Source of the DNA: Gallionella straubiae
Lineage (GTDB): Bacteria; Pseudomonadota; Gammaproteobacteria; Burkholderiales; Gallionellaceae
Length of the DNA stretch: 64,000 nucleotides
Direction: 5' to 3'
NCBI RefSeq assembly: GCF_051257895.1
Contig: NZ_CP194331.1
Span: forward strand, 1,302,001 to 1,366,000
This document shows positions 30,335-38,614 of this stretch, in pieces. The notes beneath the pieces are model-generated. The model was not told the DNA's origin. It saw nothing but the letters and a program-made list of their open reading frames with translations, and did not search any database. Made by a program: the position numbers and the translations under genes. Within the stretch, counting starts at the first letter, position 1. The number at the start of each line of letters is the position of its first letter.

Positions 30335-30705
30335 TTCTTACTTCGTCCAGTTCACGTTAGGTATCAAAATTGACATTCCGCGTACTTCTCTACATGTCGA
30401 TGTAACTTTCCAATCAAAAAGGAACGAAGAGAGACGGCCTGTAATTGCCGGAATGGCACAAAGAAAATGCAGAGAGGCCTACAGTCATTGTTATTCCCCT
30501 AAATAACAAACTTGCTGTGATGATTCCCACAGGCGTGGGAACCCCTTGCGGATGAAAAACTCCACCCGTTCGCGCCAGCCTCCTGTTCTGATTATCCGCC
30601 GTGCCCGAGCCGTACTTTGCGGCGTGGTAGTGTTGCGGCGGTTGCGCAAGTGGGCTGCACTCTAAACGAGGCAGTGGGAAGTTGCAACGGCAGGGTGGCT
30701 ACCCG
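30335..30705. other. 371-base gap without a gene (kinase gene to higA)
   Basis: No ORF with coding character is seen. The left half is AT-rich like the kinase gene; the right half, from about 30530, is GC-rich like the chromosome, so the edge of the acquired DNA probably lies here. It contains a TTGTTATT / AATAACAA hairpin (30489-30510) and a TTCCCAC / GTGGGAA hairpin (30525-30542). A GTTAGGT heptamer at 30356-30362 resembles an attC core but lacks the paired structure. Confidence 0.6.
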
Positions 30706-31005
30706 TTACGCCGCCATCCTTTCGACTTCGCGCTCGATCCTGTCCTTCAATTCCGCTTCGGCGATCTTCAGGTCGTAGTTCAGTTGCAGGTTCAGCCAGG
30801 ACTGTGCATCCGTGCCGAAGTAGCGCGCAAGCCGCAATGCGGTGTCGGGCGTGATGGAGCGGCGTTCCTTCACGATTTCATGCAGCCGGGTGGCAGGTAC
30901 GCGCAGTGCCTGCGCCAGCGCATGCACACTCATACCCAAAGGTGCGAGATATTCCTCCCGCAAGATTTCTCCCGGATGTACCGGGCGCATTCCATTCTTC
31001 GCCAT
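30706..31005 (-). CDS. higA: HigA-type antitoxin (HTH, XRE family)
   Basis: A 99-residue helix-turn-helix protein of the HigA/VapI family (MRPVHPGEILREEYLAPLGM; ALAQALRVPATRLHEIVKERR). It should neutralise the toxin encoded just upstream and repress the operon. The ATG at 31005 has GAGGAG seven bases upstream, overlapping the toxin stop region. Toxin-first order is the mark of higBA modules. Confidence 0.92.
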   Translation of the reverse strand: MAKNGMRPVHPGEILREEYLAPLGMSVHALAQALRVPATRLHEIVKERRSITPDTALRLARYFGTDAQSWLNLQLNYDLKIAEAELKDRIEREVERMAA

Positions 31006-31015
31006 GTTGCACTCC

Positions 31016-31294
31016 TCAGTGGTAATCGACGATTTCCACGTCGAATACGTCGCCATTATTGAACTTGAAACAAATACGCCACTGGTCGTTCACCCGGATG
31101 CTGTGCTGCCCCTTGCGATCTCCCTTCAACGCTTCCAGCCGGTTGCCCGGCGGTGCGCGAAGGAAGTCCAGCGTGACGGCGGCTTCCAGTTGCGCCAGTT
31201 TGCGCTCAGCCACTTCCTGAATTGCGCGGAAGCGGCGCGGACTGCTTCCTTCAAACAGCGCCTTGGTGTCCCTGCAGGAGAACGACCTGATCAT
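31016..31294 (-). CDS. higB: HigB-type toxin (RelE superfamily mRNA interferase)
   Basis: A 92-residue protein of the HigB/RelE fold that should cleave mRNA on the ribosome. Typical segments are MIRSFSCRDTKALFEG, PGNRLEALKGDRKGQHSIRV and NDQWRICFKF. It precedes higA with a 10-base gap. The ATG at 31294 is the family start; a promoter with near-consensus boxes ends only eight bases upstream. Confidence 0.93.
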   Translation of the reverse strand: MIRSFSCRDTKALFEGSSPRRFRAIQEVAERKLAQLEAAVTLDFLRAPPGNRLEALKGDRKGQHSIRVNDQWRICFKFNNGDVFDVEIVDYH

Positions 31295-31301
31295 AATGCG
31301 C

Positions 31302-31330
31302 ACAGTATTACGCTACACGTTATATGTCAA
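31302..31330 (-). promoter_or_regulatory. Promoter of the higBA module
   Basis: On the minus strand a perfect TTGACA (31325-31330) and TACTGT (31302-31307) are 17 bases apart. The predicted start of transcription would fall within a base or two of the higB ATG at 31294, which implies a leaderless or nearly leaderless toxin mRNA. An alternative TATAAC -10 box a few bases upstream would give a leader of about 18 bases but without a Shine-Dalgarno sequence. Confidence 0.6.
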
Positions 31331-31436
31331 CAGCAACGACGGGGATGTTGGAAGGGTGAAACAGGATGACTTGCACCGGATATGCGGCAGGGAACAAGTG
31401 GGCGGTTTGGCGGTCTATTCCTGGTCATTGCGCGGG

Positions 31437-31465
31437 TTGGGAAAGCCTGGGAATTCGCGTATATT
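31437..31465 (+). promoter_or_regulatory. Candidate sigma70 promoter of uvrA
   Basis: TTGGGA (31437-31442) and TATATT (31460-31465) are 17 bases apart, about 85 bases before the uvrA ATG. No clear LexA box was found beside it. Confidence 0.4.
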
Positions 31466-31508
31466 GGAAGGTCGTTTTTCACTACGCACTTTGCCGGACG
31501 TACTGGGA

Positions 31509-31534
31509 CCTTCGACGGGCTCAGGGCGAACGGG
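31509..31534. repeat. Dispersed repeat of the TTCGACAAGCTCA type, copy 1
   Basis: CCTTCGACGGGCTCAGGGCG followed by AACGGG, inside the uvrA leader 17 bases before the start codon. Similar sequences occur at 34836-34861, 34896-34921 and 36071-36096. Confidence 0.7.
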
Positions 31535-31550
31535 TCTGGAATTTAAAAGC

Positions 31551-34373
31551 ATGGAACAGATACGGATACGCGGCGCACGCACCCATAACCTGAAAAACAT
31601 CAGCCTCGACTTGCCGCGCCACAAGCTGGTGGTGATCACCGGATTGTCCGGGTCGGGCAAGTCCTCACTCGCCTTCGATACCTTGTATGCCGAGGGGCAG
31701 CGGCGCTATGTGGAATCGCTCTCCGCCTACGCGCGGCAGTTCCTGCAGTTGATGGAAAAGCCGGATGTGGACTTGATCGAGGGGCTTTCCCCGGCCATCG
31801 CCATCGAGCAGAAGGCCACTTCGCACAACCCGCGCTCCACGGTCGGCACGGTCACCGAGATCCACGACTACCTGCGCCTGCTGTTCGCGCGCGCGGGCGA
31901 CCCGTATTGCCCGCAGCACGACCTGGTGCTGGCGGCGCAATCGGTCGGCCAGATGGTCGATCACGTGCTGCAACTGCCGGAAGGCACGAAGGTGATGATT
32001 CTTTCGCCGCTCATCGTGGAGCGCAAGGGTGAGCAACTGGATTTGTTCGATGAGCTGCGCGCGCAGGGTTTCACGCGGCTGCGCATCAACGGCAAGGTGT
32101 ACGAGATTGATGCGCTGCCGAAGCTGGAGAAGAACAAGAAGCACACCGTCGAGATCGTGGTGGACCGGCTGAAGGTCAATGTGGAAGCCAAGCAGCGCCT
32201 CGCCGAATCGTTCGAGACCGCGTTGCGCCACGCCGACGGGCGCGCGCTGGCGGTGGAGATGGATACCGGGAAGGAGCACCTGTTCTCGGCAAAATTCGCC
32301 TGCCCGATCTGCAGCTATTCGCTGCCGGAGTTGGAGCCGCGCCTGTTCTCGTTCAACAACCCGATGGGCGCGTGCCCCAAGTGCGACGGCCTCGGCGTGA
32401 TCAGCTTCTTCGACCCCAAGCGCATCGTCGCCTTCCCGCAGATGTCGCTGAGTTCCGGCGCGATCAAGGGCTGGGACCGGCGCAACCAGTTCTATCACCA
32501 GCTGCTCGCGAGCCTCGCGAAGCATTACAACTTCGATATCGAGCAGTCCTTCGAGAGCCTGCCGGAGAAAATCCAGCAGGTGATTCTGTACGGCAGCGGC
32601 AAGACCGAGATCGCCTTCCAGTACCTGAACGAGCGCGGCAAGCCGGTCTTGCGCGAACACGCCTTCGAGGGCATCGTCAACAACCTGGAGCGCCGCTACC
32701 ATGAGACCGATTCGCCCGCGGTGCGCGAGGAGCTGGCGAAATACCTGAACAGCTGCCCCTGTCCGGAATGCAAGGGCACGCGCCTGCGCCTAGAGGCGCG
32801 CCATGTGCGCGTCGCGGACAAGAACCTCTACGAGATCAGCGCGCTGCCGCTGAAGCAGGCGCTGACTTTTTTCCAGGGCCTGAAGCTGCCCGGCCACAGG
32901 CAGGCAATTGCGGAAAAGATCGTGCTGGAAATCGCCAGCCGCCTGACCTTCCTCAACAACGTCGGGCTGGATTACCTGTCGCTGGAACGCTCCGCCGAGA
33001 CGCTGTCCGGCGGCGAGGCGCAGCGCATCCGCCTTGCGTCGCAGATCGGCTCGGGCCTGACCGGCGTGATGTATGTGCTGGACGAGCCTTCCATCGGCCT
33101 GCACCAGCGCGACAACGACCGCCTGCTCGCCACGCTGAAGAAGCTGCGCGACATGGGTAACAGCGTGATCGTGGTCGAGCACGACGAGGACGCGATCCGC
33201 AATGCCGATTACGTGGTGGACATGGGGCCGGGCGCGGGTGAGCACGGCGGGCTGGTCGTGGCACAGGGCACGCCGCAGGAAATCTGCGCGAGCAAGCAGT
33301 CGCTCACCGGCGATTATCTGTCCGGCAAGCGCAGCATTCCCGCGCCGGAAAAATACCGCAAGCCGGATGCGGAACGCATGCTGCAGATCGTCGGCGCTTC
33401 CGGCAACAACCTGAAGGGCATCACGCTGAACCTGCCGGTCGGCCTGCTGGTGTGCATCACCGGCGTGTCGGGCTCGGGCAAGTCCACGCTGATCAACGAC
33501 ACGCTGTATCCCGCCGTGGCGCAGCACCTGTACGGCAGCAGCGCCGAGCCCGCACCCCATGCGGAAATCAGCGGGCTGGAGTTTTTCGACAAGGTCATCA
33601 ACGTCGACCAGAGCCCGATCGGGCGCACGCCGCGCTCCAACCCCGCCACCTACACCGGCCTGTTCACGCCGATTCGTGAGCTGTTTTCCGGGGTGCCGTC
33701 GGCGCGCGAGCGCGGCTACGGGCCGGGGCGCTTCTCGTTCAACGTCAAGGGCGGGCGCTGCGAATCCTGCCAGGGCGACGGCGTGATCAAGGTCGAGATG
33801 CACTTCCTGCCGGACGTGTATGTGCCGTGCGACGTGTGCCACGGCCAGCGCTACAACCGCGAGACGCTGGAGGTCCAGTACAAGGGCAAGAACATCCACA
33901 ACGTGCTGCAGATGACCGTCGAGCAGGCATACGAATTCTTCAAGCCGGTACCGGTCGTCGCGCGCAAGCTGCAGACCCTGCTCGACGTGGGCCTCGGCTA
34001 CATCACGCTGGGGCAGTCCGCGACCACGCTATCCGGCGGCGAGGCGCAGCGCGTCAAGCTGTCGCTGGAGCTGTCCAAGCGCGACACCGGGCGCACGCTG
34101 TATATCCTCGACGAGCCGACCACCGGCCTGCATTTCCACGACATCGCGCTGCTGCTCAAGGTGATCCACAAGCTGCGCGATCAGGGCAACACCGTGGTGG
34201 TGATCGAGCACAACCTCGACGTGGTCAAGACCGCCGACTGGGTGATCGACCTCGGCCCAGAAGGCGGCGAAGGCGGCGGCCGCATCATCGCCGAAGGCTC
34301 GCCGAAGGACATCGCCAGGAGCAAGAACAGCGTGACCGGGAAGTATCTGAAGCCGGCGCTGGGCAAGCAATAG
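31551..34373 (+). CDS. uvrA: UvrABC system protein A
   Basis: A 940-residue DNA damage sensor for nucleotide excision repair, the usual length. It has two ABC ATPase modules: Walker A GLSGSGKSS and GVSGSGKST, and signatures LSGGEAQRIRLA and LSGGEAQRVKLS. It also has two zinc modules (CPICSY...CPKCDG and CESCQGDG...CDVCHG). The ATG at 31551 (MEQIRIRGARTHNLKNISLD) is the conserved start; the frame stays open upstream to 31263 but that part has no homology. The gene runs divergently from the accessory segment and would otherwise face the ssb locus. Confidence 0.98.
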   Translation: MEQIRIRGARTHNLKNISLDLPRHKLVVITGLSGSGKSSLAFDTLYAEGQRRYVESLSAYARQFLQLMEKPDVDLIEGLSPAIAIEQKATSHNPRSTVGTVTEIHDYLRLLFARAGDPYCPQHDLVLAAQSVGQMVDHVLQLPEGTKVMILSPLIVERKGEQLDLFDELRAQGFTRLRINGKVYEIDALPKLEKNKKHTVEIVVDRLKVNVEAKQRLAESFETALRHADGRALAVEMDTGKEHLFSAKFACPICSYSLPELEPRLFSFNNPMGACPKCDGLGVISFFDPKRIVAFPQMSLSSGAIKGWDRRNQFYHQLLASLAKHYNFDIEQSFESLPEKIQQVILYGSGKTEIAFQYLNERGKPVLREHAFEGIVNNLERRYHETDSPAVREELAKYLNSCPCPECKGTRLRLEARHVRVADKNLYEISALPLKQALTFFQGLKLPGHRQAIAEKIVLEIASRLTFLNNVGLDYLSLERSAETLSGGEAQRIRLASQIGSGLTGVMYVLDEPSIGLHQRDNDRLLATLKKLRDMGNSVIVVEHDEDAIRNADYVVDMGPGAGEHGGLVVAQGTPQEICASKQSLTGDYLSGKRSIPAPEKYRKPDAERMLQIVGASGNNLKGITLNLPVGLLVCITGVSGSGKSTLINDTLYPAVAQHLYGSSAEPAPHAEISGLEFFDKVINVDQSPIGRTPRSNPATYTGLFTPIRELFSGVPSARERGYGPGRFSFNVKGGRCESCQGDGVIKVEMHFLPDVYVPCDVCHGQRYNRETLEVQYKGKNIHNVLQMTVEQAYEFFKPVPVVARKLQTLLDVGLGYITLGQSATTLSGGEAQRVKLSLELSKRDTGRTLYILDEPTTGLHFHDIALLLKVIHKLRDQGNTVVVIEHNLDVVKTADWVIDLGPEGGEGGGRIIAEGSPKDIARSKNSVTGKYLKPALGKQ

Positions 34374-34392
34374 CGCCGCTCGGAGCGAATCG

Positions 34393-34806
34393 ATGTTGAA
34401 AATATCCAGACAGATTGCCATCCCCGATGCCGAGATCGAGCTGCATGCGATCCGCGCACAGGGCGCGGGCGGCCAGAACGTCAACAAGGTCTCGACCGCA
34501 ATTCATCTGCGCTTCAACATCAATGCGTCGTCGTTGCCGGATGACTTCAAGGAAAAGCTCCGTCAACTGACCGACCGGCGCATCTCCGCCGACGGGGTGG
34601 TCGTCATCAAGGCGCAGCGCTATCGCAGCCAGGAGAAGAACCGTGAGGATGCGCTCACACGGCTGCAGGCTCTGATCGGCAGCGCGGCTATCGTGCAGAA
34701 GAAGCGCACCGCGACCAAGCCGACGAAGGCTTCCAAGACGAGGCGGCTGGAGAGCAAGACCCAGCGCGGGCAGCTGAAGGCGTCGCGCGGCAGGGTCGAG
34801 GAATAA
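34393..34806 (+). CDS. arfB: Alternative ribosome-rescue factor ArfB (peptidyl-tRNA hydrolase)
   Basis: A 137-residue release-factor-like protein with the GGQ motif in GAGGQNVNKVSTAIHLRF and a long basic C-terminal tail (TKASKTRRLESKTQRGQLKA) that enters the empty mRNA channel of stalled ribosomes. It frees nascent chains on non-stop mRNAs. It follows uvrA by 19 bases and may be co-transcribed. Confidence 0.95.
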   Translation: MLKISRQIAIPDAEIELHAIRAQGAGGQNVNKVSTAIHLRFNINASSLPDDFKEKLRQLTDRRISADGVVVIKAQRYRSQEKNREDALTRLQALIGSAAIVQKKRTATKPTKASKTRRLESKTQRGQLKASRGRVEE

Positions 34807-34835
34807 TTGTGATCTCCAAAGGAAAACTGAATTAG

Positions 34836-34921
34836 TCCGTTCGCCCTGAGCCTGTCGAAGGGCAAACTATTGATTGCCAATCGTCCTCCGCTCATGGTTC
34901 GACAAGCTCACCACGAACGGA
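34836..34921. repeat. Inverted pair of TTCGACAAGCTCA-type repeats (copies 2 and 3)
   Basis: TCCGTTCGCCCTGAGCCTGT at 34836-34855, continuing to 34861, and a related copy in the opposite orientation (GGTTCGACAAGCTCACCACG at 34896-34915, continuing to 34921) form an imperfect inverted repeat between the convergent arfB and cysK genes. Folded, it could act as a bidirectional terminator. Confidence 0.7.
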
Positions 34922-34983
34922 GGACTTGCTTAGCGCTTTCCTAATTCCAGCTCACACTCAGCCTGCGTGTATTCGCACCTCGT

Positions 34984-35958
34984 CTAAACGGCAACACCCT
35001 TTTCGTCAAACATCCCCTCGAAGAGGATCGAGCTGAGGTAGCGTTCGCCGGAGTCGGGCAGAATGACGACGATGGTCTTGCCGGCGTTCCCGGGACGCCT
35101 GGCCTGGCGCACTGCGGCGGCGACCGCTGCGCCGCAGGAGATGCCGGAGATGATACCCTCTTCATGCGCCAGACGGCGGGCGTACAGCACCGCGTCCTCG
35201 TTGCTTACCTGCTCGACCTCGTCCACCAGCGACAGGTCGAGGGTATCCGGCACGAAGCCCGCGCCGAGTCCCTGGATTTTGTGCGGCGCGGGTTTCAAAG
35301 GCTCGCCGGCGCGTGCCTGGGTGAGGACCGGACTCGCGGAGGGCTCGACCGCCACCGAGGTGATGGCCTTGCCCTTGGTCTGCTTGATATAGCGCGACAC
35401 GCCGGTGATCGTCCCACCGGTACCGACGCCGGAGACGAAGATATCGACTTTGCCGTCGGTATCATTCCAGATTTCCGGTCCGGTTGTCTGCTCGTGAATG
35501 GCGGGATTGGCCGGGTTCTTGAACTGCTGCAACAGCACGTAGCTGGGATCGGAAGCCGCGATTTCCTCGGCCTTGGCGATCGCGCCGCTCATGCCCTTGG
35601 CGCCTTCGGTCAAAACCAGGTTAGCGCCGAACGCGACCAGCAGCTTGCGCCGTTCGATGCTCATGGTTTCCGGCATGGTCAGGGTGAGCGGGATGCCGCG
35701 CGCAGCGGCGACAAAGGCCAGCGCAATGCCGGTGTTACCGCTGGTCGGTTCGACGAGCTTCTTGCCGGACCCGAGCAGGCCACGCTTCTCGGCGTCCGCG
35801 ATCATCGCCGCGCCGATGCGGCATTTGACGGAATAGGCGGGATTGCGCCCCTCGATCTTGGCGAGGATGGTCGCAGGCGCGCCGTCGGTGATGCGGTTGA
35901 GGCGCACCAGCGGGGTACGGCCTATGGAAAGGGAATTGTCTGCGTACCAGTTTGCCAT
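34984..35958 (-). CDS. cysK: Cysteine synthase A
   Basis: A 324-residue PLP enzyme, O-acetylserine sulfhydrylase, that makes cysteine from O-acetylserine and sulfide. Motifs are IGRTPLVRLNRI, the PLP lysine in NPAYSVKCRIGAAMI, PTSGNTGIALA, GVGTGGTITGVSRYI and EGIISGISCGAAVAAA. Length fits CysK rather than CysM. It stands alone, downstream of the ribosomal cluster terminator. Confidence 0.96.
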   Translation of the reverse strand: MANWYADNSLSIGRTPLVRLNRITDGAPATILAKIEGRNPAYSVKCRIGAAMIADAEKRGLLGSGKKLVEPTSGNTGIALAFVAAARGIPLTLTMPETMSIERRKLLVAFGANLVLTEGAKGMSGAIAKAEEIAASDPSYVLLQQFKNPANPAIHEQTTGPEIWNDTDGKVDIFVSGVGTGGTITGVSRYIKQTKGKAITSVAVEPSASPVLTQARAGEPLKPAPHKIQGLGAGFVPDTLDLSLVDEVEQVSNEDAVLYARRLAHEEGIISGISCGAAVAAAVRQARRPGNAGKTIVVILPDSGERYLSSILFEGMFDEKGVAV

Positions 35959-36029
35959 GAGTTTCTCCTGTTATCGTTATTGCCCTCTCCTGCAGGCGCG
36001 AGAGGGTTGCGGATCAGAAGTTTAAAATG

Positions 36030-36057
36030 AAAAAGCCGGACAAGTCCGGCTTTTTTT
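36030..36057 (-). terminator. Terminator of the alpha operon (after rplQ)
   Basis: An 11-bp stem, AAAAAGCCGGA / TCCGGCTTTTT, with loop CAAG (as read on the plus strand), flanked by A and T runs. On the minus strand it ends the rpsM-rplQ transcript about 50 bases after rplQ; it could also work toward the plus strand. Confidence 0.88.
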
Positions 36058-36070
36058 AATGCTGAAACAT

Positions 36071-36096
36071 CCTTCGACAAGCTCAGTATGAACGAA
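36071..36096. repeat. Dispersed repeat of the TTCGACAAGCTCA type, copy 4
   Basis: CCTTCGACAAGCTCAGTATG followed by AACGAA lies between rplQ and its terminator. It is related to the copies near uvrA and arfB. Confidence 0.65.
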
Positions 36097-36104
36097 TGTG
36101 CTCG

Positions 36105-36491
36105 TTACTCTGCCTCGACGGCCTCGGCTTCTGCCGGGCGATCCATCAGCTCGATCAGCGCCATCGGGGCATTGTCGCCCTGGCGGAAACCGAACTTGAG
36201 GATGCGCAGGTAGCCGCCGTTGCGTGCCGCATAGCGCGGGCCGAGCTCGTCGAACAGCTTGACGACCATTTCGCGGTCGCGCAGGCGGGCAAATGCCAGA
36301 CGGCGATTGGCCAAGCTCGGGTTCTTGCCCAGCGTCAGGATGGGTTCCGCGACGCGGCGCAGTTCCTTGGCCTTCGGCAGGGTGGTCTTGATGACTTCGT
36401 GGCGCAACAGTGATACGGTCATGTTGCGGAGCATCGCCAGACGATGGCTGCTGGTGCGGTTGAGTTTTCTTAAGCCTGAACGGTGACGCAT
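36105..36491 (-). CDS. rplQ: 50S ribosomal protein L17
   Basis: A 128-residue protein with the conserved N-terminus MRHRSGLRKLNRTSSHRLAM and the VSLLRHEVIKTTLPKAKELR segment. It binds 23S rRNA near the peptide exit. It is the last gene of the alpha operon, 55 bases after rpoA and followed by a terminator. The C-terminal tail is acidic (AEAEAVEAE). Confidence 0.98.
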   Translation of the reverse strand: MRHRSGLRKLNRTSSHRLAMLRNMTVSLLRHEVIKTTLPKAKELRRVAEPILTLGKNPSLANRRLAFARLRDREMVVKLFDELGPRYAARNGGYLRILKFGFRQGDNAPMALIELMDRPAEAEAVEAE

Positions 36492-36546
36492 GATTTGCCT
36501 CTCTTACTTCTGATTTTCTCTAACTTCTATTTTCTATTGCACCGCT

Positions 36547-37515
36547 TTAAGCGGAAGCCACAGGCCAGTTTTCCAGCTTCATGCCCAGCGACAAATTGTG
36601 CTCGGCAAGGACCTGCTTGATTTCGTTGAGTGACTTGCGGCCCAGATTCGGGGTACGCAGCAGGTCGTTCTCGGTGTACTGGATCAGGTCGCCAATGTAG
36701 TGGATACTTTGTGCCTTGAGGCAGTTCGAAGAACGCGGAGTCAGCTCCAGATCGTCCACCGGACGCAGCAGGATCGGGTCAACCTTGGGAGCCTGCACCT
36801 TCTCGACGACCGGCTCAGTGCCTTCCAGGGCGGCGAACACGGAGAACTGGTCGACCAGGATGCGTGCTGCGTTGCGTATCGCCTGTTCCGGATCGATGGC
36901 GCCGTTGGTTTCGATGTTCATCACCAGCTTGTCGAGGTCGGTGCGCTGCTCGACGCGCGCGCTTTCGACTGCGTAGCTGACGCGGCTGACCGGGCTGAAC
37001 GATGCGTCCAGCGCGATATGCCCGACGGCACGCGATTCGCTCGATACCTGGCGAGCAGTTGCGGAAACATAACCGCGGCCTTGTTCAACCTTGATCTGCA
37101 TGTCCAGCTTGCCGCCGGCAGTCAGATGCGCGATCACATGATCGGGATTGACCACTTCGACATCGGCGTTGCCGCTGATGTCGGCGGCGGTTACTACACC
37201 CGCGCCTTCTTTCTTGATGGTCAGCACGACTTCCGGCACGTTATGCAGGCGCAGCACTACACCCTTGAGGTTCAGCAGGATGTCCACGACATCTTCCTGC
37301 ACGCCATCGATAGTTGCATATTCGTGCAACACACCGCTCATCTTCACCTCGGTCGGTGCAGCGCCGGGCATGGAAGACAGCAGGATGCGACGCAATGCAT
37401 TGCCCAATGTGTGGCCGTAGCCGCGCTCAAAAGGCTCCATCACCACCTTGGCCTGGGTGGCGGAAATCTTTTGCACGTCAATGATGCGGGGCTTCAAAAA
37501 TTCATTCTTAGGCAT
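36547..37515 (-). CDS. rpoA: RNA polymerase alpha subunit
   Basis: A 322-residue subunit that nucleates polymerase assembly and contacts UP elements and activators. The N-terminal domain (1-230) carries VVMEPFERGYGHTLGNALRR; the C-terminal domain (250-322) has the helix-hairpin-helix segment LGRKSLNEIKQVL. It sits between rpsD and rplQ as in most proteobacteria. Confidence 0.99.
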   Translation of the reverse strand: MPKNEFLKPRIIDVQKISATQAKVVMEPFERGYGHTLGNALRRILLSSMPGAAPTEVKMSGVLHEYATIDGVQEDVVDILLNLKGVVLRLHNVPEVVLTIKKEGAGVVTAADISGNADVEVVNPDHVIAHLTAGGKLDMQIKVEQGRGYVSATARQVSSESRAVGHIALDASFSPVSRVSYAVESARVEQRTDLDKLVMNIETNGAIDPEQAIRNAARILVDQFSVFAALEGTEPVVEKVQAPKVDPILLRPVDDLELTPRSSNCLKAQSIHYIGDLIQYTENDLLRTPNLGRKSLNEIKQVLAEHNLSLGMKLENWPVASA

Positions 37516-37532
37516 ACGCTACTCCGCGTGGA

Positions 37533-38162
37533 TTACTTGGAATACAACTCAACCACGAGATGCTCGTTGATGGTTGCAGGCAGTTCAGCACGTTGTGGCT
37601 TGGCTTTGTATGTTCCCTTGAGCGCTTTGGTGTCCATTTCGATCCATTCCGGGAAACCGCGCTGTTCGGCGGCAGCAAGTGCCGCCTTGATGCGCAGATG
37701 CGCCTTGGATTTTTCGGCTACTTCCACCACGTCGCCGGGGCGTACCTGATAGGAAGGGATGTTGACGCGCTTGCCGTTCACCATGACGCCGTTGTGGCGA
37801 ACCACCTGGCGCGCCTCGGCACGCGATGCGCCGAAGCCCATGCGGTAGGACACGTTGTCCAGTCGCGACTCCAGATTCTGCAGCAGGTTCTCGCCGGTAA
37901 TGCCGCGCTGGCTTTCAGCTTGCTTGTAGGTCAGGCGGAATTGTTTTTCCAGCACGCCATAGATGCGGCGCACTTTCTGCTTCTCGCGCAGCTGGCCGCC
38001 GTACTCGGACAAACGGGTGTTCTTTTTCTGGCCGTGCTGGCCGGGCGGATAGGCCCTGCGTTCAACGGCGCACTTGTCGGTGAAACATTTTTCGCCCTTC
38101 AGGAACAGCTTCTCGCCTTCGCGGCGGCACTGACGGCATTTTGCATCAAGATTTCTAGCCAA
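37533..38162 (-). CDS. rpsD: 30S ribosomal protein S4, zinc-ligand form
   Basis: A 209-residue primary 16S rRNA-binding protein and, in E. coli, the translational repressor of this operon. The N-terminus carries four cysteines at residues 9, 12, 26 and 31 (CRQC...CFTDKC), the zinc-binding form, unlike E. coli S4, which has lost most of them. The S4 RNA-binding domain follows (LESRLDNVSYRMGFGASRAE). Confidence 0.98.
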   Translation of the reverse strand: MARNLDAKCRQCRREGEKLFLKGEKCFTDKCAVERRAYPPGQHGQKKNTRLSEYGGQLREKQKVRRIYGVLEKQFRLTYKQAESQRGITGENLLQNLESRLDNVSYRMGFGASRAEARQVVRHNGVMVNGKRVNIPSYQVRPGDVVEVAEKSKAHLRIKAALAAAEQRGFPEWIEMDTKALKGTYKAKPQRAELPATINEHLVVELYSK

Positions 38163-38194
38163 AATCGACTCCTAAATTAGATACGGCGCTGCAA

Positions 38195-38584
38195 TTAAAT
38201 ACGGCGCTTCTTGGGCGGACGGCAGCCGTTATGCGGCACCGGTGTGATATCGGAAATGCTGGTGATCTTGAAACCGGCAGCATTCAAGGCACGCACTGCG
38301 GACTCGCGGCCGGGGCCGGGGCCCTTGATACGCACTTCAAGATTCTTCACGCCGCATTCAACAGCGGACTTGCCCACTGTCTCAGCCGCCACCTGGGCTG
38401 CGAAGGGCGTGCTCTTGCGCGAGCCCTTGAAACCCTGCGCACCACTGGTAGACCATGCCAAGGTGTTACCCTGGCGGTCGGTAATGGTGACGATGGTGTT
38501 GTTAAAGGAAGCATGAACGTGCGCAATCCCTTCGGCTACGTTCTTTTTGACTTTCTTGCGCACCTTCGTGCTTGGCTTGGCCAT
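38195..38584 (-). CDS. rpsK: 30S ribosomal protein S11
   Basis: A 129-residue platform protein near the Shine-Dalgarno cleft. It has HASFNNTIVTITDRQGN, GPGPGRESAVRALN and the conserved C-terminus ITPVPHNGCRPPKKRRI. It lies between rpsM and rpsD in the alpha operon. Confidence 0.99.
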   Translation of the reverse strand: MAKPSTKVRKKVKKNVAEGIAHVHASFNNTIVTITDRQGNTLAWSTSGAQGFKGSRKSTPFAAQVAAETVGKSAVECGVKNLEVRIKGPGPGRESAVRALNAAGFKITSISDITPVPHNGCRPPKKRRI

Positions 38585-38614
38585 AATCTAATCCTCTAAT
38601 GCGTTATAGCAAAC

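Noticed and set aside
30356..30362. GTTAGGT, a possible attC core, upstream of the kinase gene
   Set aside because: No paired inverse core or palindrome at the proper distance, and the orientation does not fit a cassette carrying the minus-strand kinase gene.
30525..30542. TTCCCACAGGCGTGGGAA resembles the core of a type I-E CRISPR repeat
   Set aside because: Only one copy is present, there are no spacers or cas genes nearby, and a short perfect hairpin explains it.
31263..31550. 96-codon N-terminal extension of uvrA
   Set aside because: UvrA homology starts at MEQIRIRGA (31551), the extension overlaps the higB start, its promoter and a dispersed repeat, and has no domain.
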